Positions 1 to 7,216 of a stretch of DNA of 7,216 nt are shown piece by piece; the first letter of the stretch is position 1; each line of letters begins with the position of its first letter. The stretch is from contig JAAUTT010000212.1 of NCBI GenBank assembly GCA_012031335.1, positions 1 through 7,216 on the forward strand, in the 5' to 3' direction. A model generated the notes under the pieces. It worked only from the letters and a program-made list of their open reading frames with translations, searched no databases and was not told where the DNA came from. The stretch comes from Bacteroidales bacterium (GTDB taxonomy: Bacteria; Bacteroidota; Bacteroidia; Bacteroidales; JAAUTT01). Both the position numbers and the translations under genes were made by a program.

Positions 1-19
1 TGCTATCTTGAATCATAAC

Positions 20-85
20 TTAGTCTAATTATAAATAACAATCAAAATAAAATTATTTTTTTGAATAAATCTATGTATAGACTAA
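20..85 (-). terminator. Nested AT-rich inverted repeats after the RelA/SpoT gene
   Basis: Perfect 8-bp arms, TTAGTCTA at 20-27 and TAGACTAA at 78-85, face each other across 50 bp. Inside them lies a second perfect inverted repeat, AAAATAA at 44-50 and TTATTTT at 53-59, with T-rich flanks. They begin 13 bp after the RelA/SpoT stop codon. The position suits a terminator or a 3' structured end, but the arms are AT-rich and the outer loop is long, so chance is quite possible. Confidence 0.3.
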
Positions 86-97
86 ATAAAAATAAGA

Positions 98-2356
98 TTA
101 CTCCTGAGTAACTTCAACCCTTGTAACAGATTCAATGCCCTTAATTTTAAGGAGCGTGCTCACAAGAAAATCGATATCTTTTGCGTTATGGACATACAAA
201 TCCAGATAACCTTCAAATATTCCATCGTGACTTGCAAGATTTATGGTACGAATATTAACATTCAGTTTTGTAGTGATAACAGCCGTTATCTGATTATAAA
301 TTCCGAAGCGATCGATACCCTGAATAGATACCCGTGTTAGGAATGATAGAATCTTATAAGTGGTCCATTTTGAGGGGACTATTAATTCACCATGGCTTGA
401 AACCAGTTTAACAGCGTTCAGACAACGCGATTTATGTATGATTACCACATCGTTGGCACTTCGATGACCAATAATATCATCTCCAGGAATAGGATTACAG
501 CATTTGGCAAGCTTATAATTAGGTTCCGAACCATCGTCGGTATCTTTAAGAATAAAAGTTCCCTTTGGATCAATCTTCAACCCATTTGTCAGTGGTATAA
601 CTTCTTCTTCCTGATCATCCTTTTTCCCAACACCCGGAATTACTTTAGTAAACTGAAGCTCCCAATACCTGATCCATTTACTCTTCGTATTCTTTTTCAG
701 TACTTTGGCAAGATCGTCAAGTAAATAATATTGCTTCCTATTTTGCTGTAAAGTTCATCTTTGGTGGTCACTTCATATTCCGGAAGCAATTTCTTAAAAA
801 TACGTGAGCTAGGTGTTAGATTCAATTCTTTAAGTTTTTTCTCCAAAGTAACCTTCCCCAGCTCTATCCGATTTTTTATATCTACTTTAATAGAATCCTT
901 AATTGCCGATTTTGCCTTAGCTGTAACCACATAATCAAGCCATTCCTTTTGCGATTTCTTTTTATCGGATGTAAGAATCTCAACCTGATCACCACTGGTT
1001 AATACCTGATTCAAAGGAACCAGTTTGTGGTTTACTTTTGCAGCAATTGCCGAATTTCCAATTTCGGAGTGAATTTCGAAGGCAAAATCAAGTGCAATGG
1101 CGTTCTTGGGTAGTGCTTTTATTTGCCCCTTTGGCGTAAATACATGAATTTCGGACGAAAAGAGATTCATCTTAAATTCATCGAGAAACTCAAGTGCATC
1201 CGAATTAGGATTATCCAGCATTTCGCGAATCTTTTTAAGCCATTTGTCCAGTTCCGATTCCTGTGTTTTTACGTTCTTATATTTCCAATGAGCTGCAAAG
1301 CCACGTTCGGCAATTTCGTCCATCCGGCGTGTGCGAATCTGAACCTCAACCCATTTGCCATGTGGACCCATTACAGTCGCATGCAAAGCCTCATAGCCGT
1401 TGGCCTTGGGTGTGCTTACCCAATCGCGGATACGCTCCGGTTTGGGCCTGTAAATATCTGTAATTATGGCGTAAAATATTCCAGCATTGGGTTTTTTCGG
1501 GAATATCGGGTAAGGGATCGAATGTGACCCGAATTGCAAGTAAATCATAAACCTCTTCGAAAGGAACCCCCTTATGCTGCATTTTATGATAAATGGAATA
1601 AATGGATTTGGGCCTTCCGCTGATATCGCTGGTGATATTGATATGACTCAACCTTTCGTTGATGGGTTTAATAAAATCGTCAATTAATTTTTTTCGGGTC
1701 ATTTCGTTGTCGGACAGCCGATTGACAATTTCGTTATATATTTTGGGGTGCCTGTATTTAAGACTCAGGTCTTCCATTTCGGTTTTTATGGCATATAAAC
1801 CCAGTCGGTGAGCAAGTGGCGCATAAAGGTAAATGGTTTCTCCGGCAATTTTAATCTGCTTATTTGGAGGTAGTGCATCGAGCGTGCGCATGTTATGCAA
1901 TCTGTCGGCCAGTTTGATAAGAATTACCCTCACATCGTCTGATAGGGTTAGAAGCATTTTTCGGAAATTCTCAGCCTGTAATGAGGAGTTTTTATCGAAT
2001 ACTCCAGAAATTTTAGTTAGACCATCTACAATAGATGCAATTTTACTTCCGAAATTGGTTTCTATATATTCCAGAGTATAGTCAGTATCTTCAACAATAT
2101 CGTGAAGCAAGGAACATACAATAGATGTAGTTCCCAGTCCTATTTCCTGTGCCACAATTTTGGCTACGGCAATAGGATGGTGAATATAAGGCTCGCCCGA
2201 TTTTCGTTTCATTTCCTTATGTGCCTCATGCGCCAGTTCAAATGCCTTGATTACAGTAGTCCTGTCTTCTTCTGTCTGGATTCTGGCACAGACACTCAGC
2301 AATTCATCGAACCGCCTTCGTATTTCAAGTTCTTCCGCTTCTGTAAGAACAGCCAT
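98..2356 (-). CDS. Bifunctional (p)ppGpp synthetase/hydrolase, RelA/SpoT family (two frameshifts)
   Basis: Long RSH enzyme of the stringent response, making (p)ppGpp from ATP and GTP/GDP and hydrolysing it. With two compensating one-base corrections it is 752 residues, normal for the family. The hydrolase HD domain is intact: YIHHP at 57-61, LLHDIVEDT at 83-91 and DRLHNMRT at 151-158. The synthetase domain has GRPKSIYSIYHKMQ at 247-260, YDLLAIRV at 270-277, GYEALH at 320-325 and VEVQIRT at 336-342, including the catalytic Glu 337. RIRD at 308-311 is the basic RxKD-type motif of bifunctional enzymes rather than the acidic one of RelA. Then come TGS (about 400-464), a helical region, the cysteine-containing domain (CC at 619-620, IHKSRCLNA with H641 and C645) and a C-terminal ACT/RRM domain (about 675-752). 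The frame is broken at 1473-1476 and 716-721. All domains are otherwise conserved, so the enzyme is probably functional in the organism. Confidence 0.95.
716..721 (-). other. Second frameshift site in RelA/SpoT (one base apparently missing)
   Basis: The minus strand reads ATT ATT TAC TTG ACG ATC, which leads to TGA eight codons after TAC. One additional G (TTG GAC GAT) gives I I Y L D D L A K V L K K N and continues in the frame that holds the cysteine-containing and ACT domains. This is in the helical region after TGS, at about residue 546. It restores the frame used before the first break, so the two errors cancel in length. Confidence 0.85.
1473..1476 (-). other. First frameshift site in RelA/SpoT (one extra base in a T run)
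   Basis: The minus strand reads TGG AAT ATT TTA CGC CAT, giving W N I L R H and a run of unrelated residues. Removing one T from the TTTT run gives TGG AAT ATT TAC GCC ATA ATT ACA GAT, that is W N I Y A I I T D, which continues the synthetase domain into IYRPKPERIRDWVSTPKANG. The break lies at residue 295, in the middle of the synthetase domain. Confidence 0.92.
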
Positions 2357-2380
2357 TCGTTATTTAAAATTTTTAGGGTA

Positions 2381-2388
2381 CAAAGTTA
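2381..2388 (-). promoter_or_regulatory. Bacteroidota-type -7 promoter box for the RelA/SpoT gene
   Basis: The minus strand has TAACTTTG, a full match to the Bacteroidota -7 consensus TAnnTTTG. It lies in the 60-bp gap between the T9SS gene and the RelA/SpoT gene, with its last base 25 bp from the ATG at 2356. That would give a 5' leader of about 20 bases, which is A/T-rich (CCTAAAAATTTTAAATAACG) and has no Shine-Dalgarno. The -33 element is poor: only a CTG at 2409-2407, 18 bp upstream. This suggests that RelA/SpoT can be transcribed separately from the upstream operon. Confidence 0.55.
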
Positions 2389-2416
2389 ATATTATGTATA
2401 TGAAAGCAGTGCCTTT

Positions 2417-3973
2417 TTACGGGTAAATAACTGTAAAGTTCCCACGTTTCTCAAGCGTTTTTCCCGAACTGTTTTCCACCCGGATATAATAAATATAAGC
2501 TCCTTCAATTGCTTTTTTACCATCAGGTAAACGCCCGTTCCATCCTTCGGAAATTTTATTAGTTTCGAATATTTTGAATCCATAACGATCGTAAATCATT
2601 AAAGAATATTTAGAAGGTATAATACCACCAAAATCGGGTTTAAATTCGTTGTTCATATCATTACTCTCCGGTGTAAAGGCATTTGGAACAAAAATAAGTC
2701 CCAACATACTAACGCAAATAACATTTGACTCAGAAATATTAACTTCCCCAAACCGGTCGGGATTTGATACAGCCTTAATCTGGTAACATAATTCATCCGA
2801 CAATTTTTCATTAACAGGAATGATATCGGTATAATTAGTCTCTCCGGGAGCAAATGTGGCAAGAAGGAGCGAATTCACCTGATCGGTATTTCTGTAAACT
2901 TCAATGTAGCTAATTCCATTCTCCCAGGTTTCGAAGCTGTTCCAGGTAAGATAATTGTTTAAAAGTTCATTTTTTGCGGTCAAAACAATATTGTTAATGG
3001 GAACAGATTGAATTCCTTCCTGTTTGCAACGGTTGAGATAAACAATTTTATAATCGTAAACCCTTTTATCAGGCAGGTTATCAGCATAATGCAATTCGCC
3101 ATTACTGTCTTTATTCAGTTCGGTGAGTACTTCCCAATTATTTGAATTATGGGGAGCCCGATATAGCCGATATGAATCCTGAATGATAGCAGGATCGGTT
3201 ACAAAATGCAAATTAACCTGGTTCCCGGAAGTTTGAGAATAATTCCCTAGTATATAAGTTGGTGTAGGTGGCGTTCTGGTGAAAACACAGGCCTTATTCG
3301 AAAGAGAGGCTTGCCCGTCACTTCTGATTGCGGCTATATAATAACAATAATCCCTGTTTTCAAGAATATTTTCATCTGCATCTCCTTCGTCCAGATATTG
3401 AAAAGTTTCTGATGATAGCTGTTTAACAAGTTTAAAATTATTTCCATCCTTAATTCGAAAAATATTATAACCTGCAATTTCATTTTCCCATCCAATATAT
3501 GGAGACCAATTAATCAAAACAGCAGTATTACAACTATCGAATTCCAGAGAAGCAAAAACAGTTACATGAGAGGGAAATGTACGAATGCTTTCCTTATTAT
3601 TTCCATTTATTGCAAAAACATTAAAATGGACTGCTTCGGATAGTACTTTCGGATATAAAAAGGTATGAGAATAGGGTGCTGCTGTTATATAAACAGTATC
3701 AATGGGATAACTTTTCCCTGAATTTCTCTCTTCCTGAATAACATACCCGATAACTCCGGGAGTAGGACTTGGCTGCCATTGTATAGTAACTTCTCCGGTG
3801 TTTGGATTAATGCTTACATAATCAAAGGTGGCCGGTTTAATCTCATCTTGCGCAACTAATGGGCCATTAATATAAAATAAAACCACATATGCACTAATCC
3901 TGAGAAGCGCCAACCACAACCTGGTAGAAATCTTCCTCTTTAAGGTGTTTTTGTGCAAGCTGAAGAATATCAT
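2417..3973 (-). CDS. Secreted fibronectin-III-like protein with T9SS type-B (gliding-motility/CHU_C) C-terminal domain
   Basis: Probable cell-surface or secreted protein of 518 residues. The N-terminus looks like a signal peptide: a basic region (KRK, R), a hydrophobic stretch (about 19-38), then PLVAQ before DEIKP, a plausible cleavage site near residue 42. Four fibronectin-III-like beta-sandwich repeats follow (about 46-140, 142-235, 240-332, 335-423). Repeats 2 and 4 resemble each other (INWSPYIGWENEIAGYN versus LTWNSFETWENGISYIE), and repeat 2 carries three cysteines. Residues about 427-518 are a type-B T9SS sorting domain, with VPNAFTPESNDMNNEFKP, then YSLMIYDRYGFKIFE, then GWNGR and EGAYIYYIRV. 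The protein is expected to cross the outer membrane by the T9SS. No enzymatic motif is visible, so binding or adhesion is only a guess. The ATG at 3973 overlaps the M16 gene by 80 bp; a TTG at 3919 would also leave a short signal peptide. Confidence 0.88.
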   Translation of the reverse strand: MIFFSLHKNTLKRKISTRLWLALLRISAYVVLFYINGPLVAQDEIKPATFDYVSINPNTGEVTIQWQPSPTPGVIGYVIQEERNSGKSYPIDTVYITAAPYSHTFLYPKVLSEAVHFNVFAINGNNKESIRTFPSHVTVFASLEFDSCNTAVLINWSPYIGWENEIAGYNIFRIKDGNNFKLVKQLSSETFQYLDEGDADENILENRDYCYYIAAIRSDGQASLSNKACVFTRTPPTPTYILGNYSQTSGNQVNLHFVTDPAIIQDSYRLYRAPHNSNNWEVLTELNKDSNGELHYADNLPDKRVYDYKIVYLNRCKQEGIQSVPINNIVLTAKNELLNNYLTWNSFETWENGISYIEVYRNTDQVNSLLLATFAPGETNYTDIIPVNEKLSDELCYQIKAVSNPDRFGEVNISESNVICVSMLGLIFVPNAFTPESNDMNNEFKPDFGGIIPSKYSLMIYDRYGFKIFETNKISEGWNGRLPDGKKAIEGAYIYYIRVENSSGKTLEKRGNFTVIYP

Positions 3974-5182
3974 CTGATGTTACACTGTTTATTTGATCGA
4001 TGAAATTATAATAATAGTCATAACCAAGGTTATAGTCGAGAATAGAAATGAAGCTGTCGGCCTGAGCAAAAGGGCCATCAAACATCCGTACAGTCTCACC
4101 CAGCATATAATTTTTAACACGTTCCAGTTCTTCGGAAGGGACTGCCTGGGTTCTGAGAATGTTTAATTCCTTATAAATTTCGGCTACAGCCTCGCGGGTA
4201 ACATTTGCACCCACCTCGGTGGTGATAGCAAGGTAACCCGATCTTATAAAAGAAACAAGCAAGGAGTTGATTCCATATGTATAACCTTTCTCTTCCCGAA
4301 TGTTTTTCATAAGTCTTGATCCGAAATATCCACCCAGTATAACGTTAAGAATGGTGATTCCTGTATATTCAGGATCTTCTTTATTTGGAAATATTTTACC
4401 AATTCTGATTGCCGACTGAACGGCATCTGGTCTTTCAATAAAGCACTTTTGTTCCTCACCTAAAATGAATGGAATACTGGCAGCAGAAACAGGAGGTTTT
4501 CCTGTGAGATCTTTACCAAAATAGCTGTTTAAGGTATTAATATCATCTTCGGAAATTTTCCCGGATAGCACAATCTTTGATCCGGCTAATTGATAATGAT
4601 TTTCAAAAAAAGATTTTAGCAAATCAGTTGAAAGATTATCAAAATCCTCCTTAACAACCATATATCCGTATGGATGATTACTCCCGTATATCATTTGGGA
4701 GAGTTTAACCCTTGCAAGGTTTTTTACTTTGTTCAGTTCAATTTCAAATATTTGCCTGTGTTTGTTTTTAAATATTTCCAGTTCAGAATCGTGAAAAGAA
4801 GGTTCAGTAATTATCTCCTGAAATAAAGGTAAAATGTGATGTAGATTTTTCCTGAGTACAAGTATTCCGATCCCGGCATTATCCTTATCTACATTAAAAT
4901 TTGTATAAGCTCCGTAAAAATCGATTAATTCGGCAATTTCCATGGCCGACCGTGAACGGGTTCCTTCGGGTATTTGGTTATTGGTTGCAAAAGCAAGCAG
5001 CGGCAGGGATTGATACCAGTTTCCGGCAGGAAAAATAAATCGATTTTAATGATATCCTGATCACCATTATTAATGGTAAATACTGGTATACCATTATCCA
5101 ACTTGTATTTCCGGGCTTCGATAATATTGAACCGCTCTATTTTCTTGATTAAAGGTGCTATGTTTCGGTTTAAGGAAGTCAT
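3894..5182 (-). CDS. M16 family peptidase-like protein, non-catalytic subunit (frameshifted)
   Basis: Partner of the preceding M16 peptidase. After correcting one missing base the protein is about 429 residues. The N-terminal part (KLDNGIPVFTINNG, then LFFPAGNWYQ) aligns with the M16 fold, but the place of the zinc motif reads AFATNNQIPEGT, with no HxxEH, so it should not be catalytic. The C-terminal domain keeps the conserved FGSRLMKNIREEKGYTYG stretch (Arg near 290, Tyr near 301/303), which in M16 pairs helps bind substrate. The start chosen is the ATG at 5182, giving MTSLNRNIAPL; it lies 10 bp after the previous stop behind an A-rich leader, consistent with co-transcription. As given, the frame breaks near residue 50 (5031-5035) and an open frame resumes through MEIAELIDFYGAY to TAG at 3894. 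An upstream ATG at 5266 would overlap the first M16 gene and adds no family sequence. Confidence 0.9.
5031..5035 (-). other. Frameshift site in the second M16 gene (one base apparently missing from a T run)
   Basis: The minus strand has TTA followed by five T and CCTGCC. Read as given, it becomes L F F L P E T G I N P and leaves the family. Six T instead of five gives L F F P A G N W Y Q S L P, the typical beginning of the M16 B-subunit core, and joins directly to the long downstream frame. Five-base homopolymers are common places for assembly indels. Confidence 0.88.
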
Positions 5183-5192
5183 TTTTTTTATT

Positions 5193-6428
5193 TTATTCCG
5201 CGTAGTAATAAAGCTTGGTGCAGTTTTCGGGGATGAATGTGGCAAAAGCCTGGTCAGTAATTTCATCCTTCACTACCCTTAAATAATTGTTAATTTCAGT
5301 ATTAATCCGGTTTACATCTCCAATCATCTCGAAGTAGCAAAGATTCATTGCCTTATTCATAATATTAACATTGGCAAATAAAATATTGGCTTCATATTTA
5401 TTTTTAACTTTTTCAAGTTCTTCGGTTGAAAATTCGCCCCTTTTTATTTTATCTATTTCATCCATTAACGCCTGTTCAGCTTGATTCATTGTAACATTCT
5501 TCATCAATTTACCCGATAGAATAAATAATCCAGGGTCCATATCACTTGTTATATAAGCATGTACATCGCTAAACAATTGTCTTTCTTTCACAAGATTTTG
5601 GTAAAGTCGCGATGAACGGCCATTAGACAAAAGATCAGAAATGATATCGAAGGAATAAAAGTTTTTCTCTACCCGCCCGGGCATGTGATAAGCCATATAA
5701 ATAGCGTCGTAAGGAACATTTTTTCTTAATTCTATTATTCTTTCGGATGTTTGGACCGGCTCTTTCAAAATATCGGTCTGAATAAGTTTACGGCTTTCAA
5801 TAGGTTCAAAATATTGCGAACACAGAGATTTTATCTGGTCTGTAGTAACATCACCACTTACCGACAACACAGCATTATTGGGAGCATAAAAACCGTAAAA
5901 GAAATTTTCAACATCGTTGAGGGTAGCCTCCTGTATGTGAGAGATGTCTTTTCCAATGGTTGGCCATTTATAAGGATGTACTTTGTATGCTGCCGGACGC
6001 AAGTGTAACCAGGCATCACCATAGGGTTGATTCAGGTATCGTTGCCGGAACTCTTCACAAACTACATTTTTTTGGATATCTAATGAAGACTGAGAAAATT
6101 TTAAACCGAGCATCCTGTCACTTTCAAGCCAAAAACCAGTTTCGAGATTTTCAGCCGGGACTGTAAGGTAATAATTCGTAATATCATTACTTGTGAAGGC
6201 ATTATTATCTCCTCCCACTCTTTGAAGGGGTTCATCGAATGAATCAATATGAATCGAACCACCAAACATCAGGTGTTCGAATAAATGCGCAAAACCGGTT
6301 CTATTTTCATCCTCATTTCTTGAACCTACCTTATATAAAAGGCTAAGTGCAGCAAGCGGAGTGGAGTGGTCTTCATTAACTATTACAACTAACCCGTTGG
6401 GCAATACAAACTTCTCGAATTTTACCAT
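5193..6428 (-). CDS. M16 family zinc metallopeptidase, catalytic subunit
   Basis: Predicted zinc endopeptidase of the pitrilysin/insulinase (M16) family, 411 residues, the normal size for the short two-domain bacterial form. The inverted zinc motif HxxEH is intact at residues 48-52 (HLFEH, within GFAHLFEHLMFGG). The third ligand is expected in the VVCEEFRQRY segment (E125 or E126). The N-terminal M16 domain covers about 1-190. The second, non-catalytic domain follows, with SNGRSSRLYQNLVKERQLF at about 268-286. No signal peptide is visible, so it is probably cytoplasmic or exported by an unrecognised route. Its stop is 10 bp before the start of a second M16 gene that lacks the zinc motif; together they look like an active/inactive heterodimer, as in mitochondrial processing peptidase and several bacterial pairs. 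The substrate cannot be told from sequence. The ATG at 6428 gives the standard MVKFEKFVLPNGL beginning. Confidence 0.95.
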   Translation of the reverse strand: MVKFEKFVLPNGLVVIVNEDHSTPLAALSLLYKVGSRNEDENRTGFAHLFEHLMFGGSIHIDSFDEPLQRVGGDNNAFTSNDITNYYLTVPAENLETGFWLESDRMLGLKFSQSSLDIQKNVVCEEFRQRYLNQPYGDAWLHLRPAAYKVHPYKWPTIGKDISHIQEATLNDVENFFYGFYAPNNAVLSVSGDVTTDQIKSLCSQYFEPIESRKLIQTDILKEPVQTSERIIELRKNVPYDAIYMAYHMPGRVEKNFYSFDIISDLLSNGRSSRLYQNLVKERQLFSDVHAYITSDMDPGLFILSGKLMKNVTMNQAEQALMDEIDKIKRGEFSTEELEKVKNKYEANILFANVNIMNKAMNLCYFEMIGDVNRINTEINNYLRVVKDEITDQAFATFIPENCTKLYYYAE

Positions 6429-6473
6429 GCTCTAACCATTTAACGGTCTGCCAACCGTATAACTTGTATATGA

Positions 6474-6481
6474 CAAAGATG
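6474..6481 (-). promoter_or_regulatory. Possible -7 box ahead of the M16 peptidase gene
   Basis: The minus-strand octamer CATCTTTG matches the Bacteroidota -7 consensus TAnnTTTG at all but the first base. It lies about 45 bp before the ATG at 6428, and a T-rich stretch sits at roughly the -33 distance upstream. Position in the 90-bp gap is sensible for an operon promoter, but the match is imperfect. Confidence 0.28.
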
Positions 6482-6491
6482 CATGTAAAAT

Positions 6492-6523
6492 GTTAAAAAA
6501 AATAATGATTTAATCTTTTTAAC
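6492..6523 (-). terminator. Possible weak AT-rich hairpin after the Crp/Fnr gene
   Basis: On the minus strand GTTAAAAA (6523-6516) can pair with TTTTTAAC (6499-6492) around a loop of 16 bases, and a run of eight T lies in the 3' part (6502-6495). The stem has only two G-C pairs and overlaps the restored stop codon. It could be a weak terminator or just base composition. Confidence 0.22.
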
Positions 6524-7198
6524 CATGGTTACAGATGCGGCGAAGGCCGTCCATAGAAATTATTTGGATATACTTACCATTAAGTTGATTATCCCCTCAT
6601 CGGTAAATTCGTATAAAACTTTTATAACATTTTCTCTTGATATATTGCATAGCTCTGATAGCTCTTTGCGTGTAAGGAGCATGTCGAATGAATTAGAATG
6701 AAAAACAACCTCGGAAAGATATATCAGAATATTGGCCAACCTGCCATGAATATTGTTTTGAGTTAATGAATACAAATTATGTTTGACATAATTAATCACA
6801 TTTTTATTAAGTGAATCAAGCATTTGATTTGTAAACTGATTGTTTGTTTTCAAAATCTGCCTGTAAATACTTATATCTGTCATACAAACCGAAGTGGCAT
6901 CAATGGCTGTTATATCAAATGGTTGAAGGTCGAGACTTACCATATGATTTAAAGCAATAAACTTACCCGGCCCAATAATGCTGAAAATAATACCTCTTCT
7001 TTTATATTCGAGGTGTACCTTTACAAATCCTGAATGAATAAGAATTGCATTATTTATAAACTCCCCTGCTTTTACAAGAGATTCTCCTTTGTTATATCTA
7101 AAAGAAATAGAATGCTTTAATACGAGCTCCCTCTCCTCTTTACTTAAATATTTTAGGTCAAATCTAAAATATGGTTGATGGATAAAAATAGTTACCAT
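6519..7198 (-). CDS. Crp/Fnr-family transcriptional regulator (frameshifted near its 3' end)
   Basis: Probable DNA-binding regulator. Residues about 15-115 form a cyclic-nucleotide-binding-type beta roll, with the glycine-bearing turns KGESLVKAGE and IIGPGKF. A dimerisation helix follows (about 118-145). The winged helix-turn-helix starts after HGRLANILIYLSE and includes LLTRKELSELCNISRENVIK, with SREN in the recognition helix. The uninterrupted frame ends at 6560 with a tail (LMVSISK) that lacks the wing. Restoring one base at 6580-6581 gives GIINLNGKYIQIISMDGLRR and then ICNHG, the usual Crp-family ending, with a TAA at 6519-6521. That makes about 226 residues, the normal family length. No N-terminal cysteine cluster as in Fnr is visible, and the cAMP-contact Glu/Arg-Ser pattern is not evident, so the ligand is unknown. 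The ATG at 7198 has only an AT-rich leader before the window edge. The target is unknown; the M16 genes 90 bp downstream are candidates only by proximity. Confidence 0.88.
6580..6581 (-). other. Frameshift site in the Crp/Fnr gene (one base apparently missing)
   Basis: The minus strand reads AAC TTA ATG GTA here. Adding one A gives AAC TTA AAT GGT AAG (N L N G K), the conserved loop of the Crp-family wing. The following frame then stays open for 18 more codons before TAA. The as-is frame stops 8 codons later with unrelated sequence. The position is known only to within the AA dinucleotide and its neighbours. Confidence 0.8.
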
Positions 7199-7216
7199 AA
7201 TTTTAATATATAGATA

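Noticed and set aside
2400..2420. Possible hairpin just after the T9SS gene (AAAGGCACTGCTTT)
   Set aside because: Only four base pairs can form with an allowable loop, and no T run follows, so it is not a terminator.
434..6166. Several plus-strand open frames of 66-134 codons
   Set aside because: They lie opposite well-conserved minus-strand genes, show no family-like sequence or start context, and are antisense shadows.
6443..6458. Short inverted repeat ACGGT-N6-ACCGT before the M16 gene, considered as an operator for the Crp/Fnr protein
   Set aside because: The arms are only 5 bp and do not resemble the TGTGA or TTGAT half-sites of known Crp/Fnr proteins; too little to call a binding site.
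716..6581. Programmed ribosomal frameshifting as the cause of the frame breaks
   Set aside because: None of the four sites has a standard slippery heptamer. They need both +1 and -1 shifts, and they occur in three unrelated genes whose families do not use recoding.
7137..7163. TAGATTTG on the minus strand inside the start of the regulator gene, resembling a -7 box
   Set aside because: It lies within coding sequence after the ATG at 7198, and no good downstream start would keep the beta-roll beginning, so it is probably chance.
1..7216. CRISPR array, tRNA/rRNA, insertion sequence, toxin-antitoxin or defence genes
   Set aside because: No spaced direct repeats, cloverleaf or transposase/terminal-repeat signals are seen, and almost all of the window is covered by the five recognised genes.

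Overview
The window reads as a stretch of chromosomal DNA from a member of the Bacteroidota, probably Bacteroidales/Marinilabiliales. The DNA is AT-rich. Start codons follow A/T-rich leaders without Shine-Dalgarno sequences. One promoter matches the Bacteroidota -7 box (TAnnTTTG). One gene encodes a secreted protein with a type-B C-terminal sorting domain of the type IX secretion system (T9SS), which is confined to this phylum. The RelA/SpoT homologue has sequence signatures typical of the group.

All five genes lie on the minus strand, so transcription runs from high to low coordinates. In order they are: a Crp/Fnr-family regulator (7198-6519); a catalytic M16 zinc peptidase (6428-5193); its catalytically dead M16 partner (5182-3894); a signal-peptide, fibronectin-III-like protein with a T9SS type-B tail (3973-2417); and a bifunctional RelA/SpoT (p)ppGpp synthetase/hydrolase (2356-98). 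The two M16 genes are 10 bp apart, and the T9SS gene start appears to overlap the second M16 gene, so these three look like one operon. The RelA/SpoT gene has its own likely promoter in the 60-bp gap before it. The regulator is separated from the peptidases by 90 bp.

The most notable feature is reading-frame damage. Three of the five genes carry single-base frame breaks, four in all: one in the regulator, one in the second M16 gene and two in RelA/SpoT. At each break, adding or removing one base restores family-typical sequence on both sides. The two RelA/SpoT breaks have opposite sign, so the gene returns to its original frame. Ordinary protein sequence is preserved on both sides of every break and the shifts sit at short runs. 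This points to indel errors in the assembly rather than decay, and I annotate the genes as full-length with flagged frameshifts. I see no defence system, mobile element, CRISPR array, tRNA or rRNA. The gene content is ordinary, and I found no evidence of an undescribed system.
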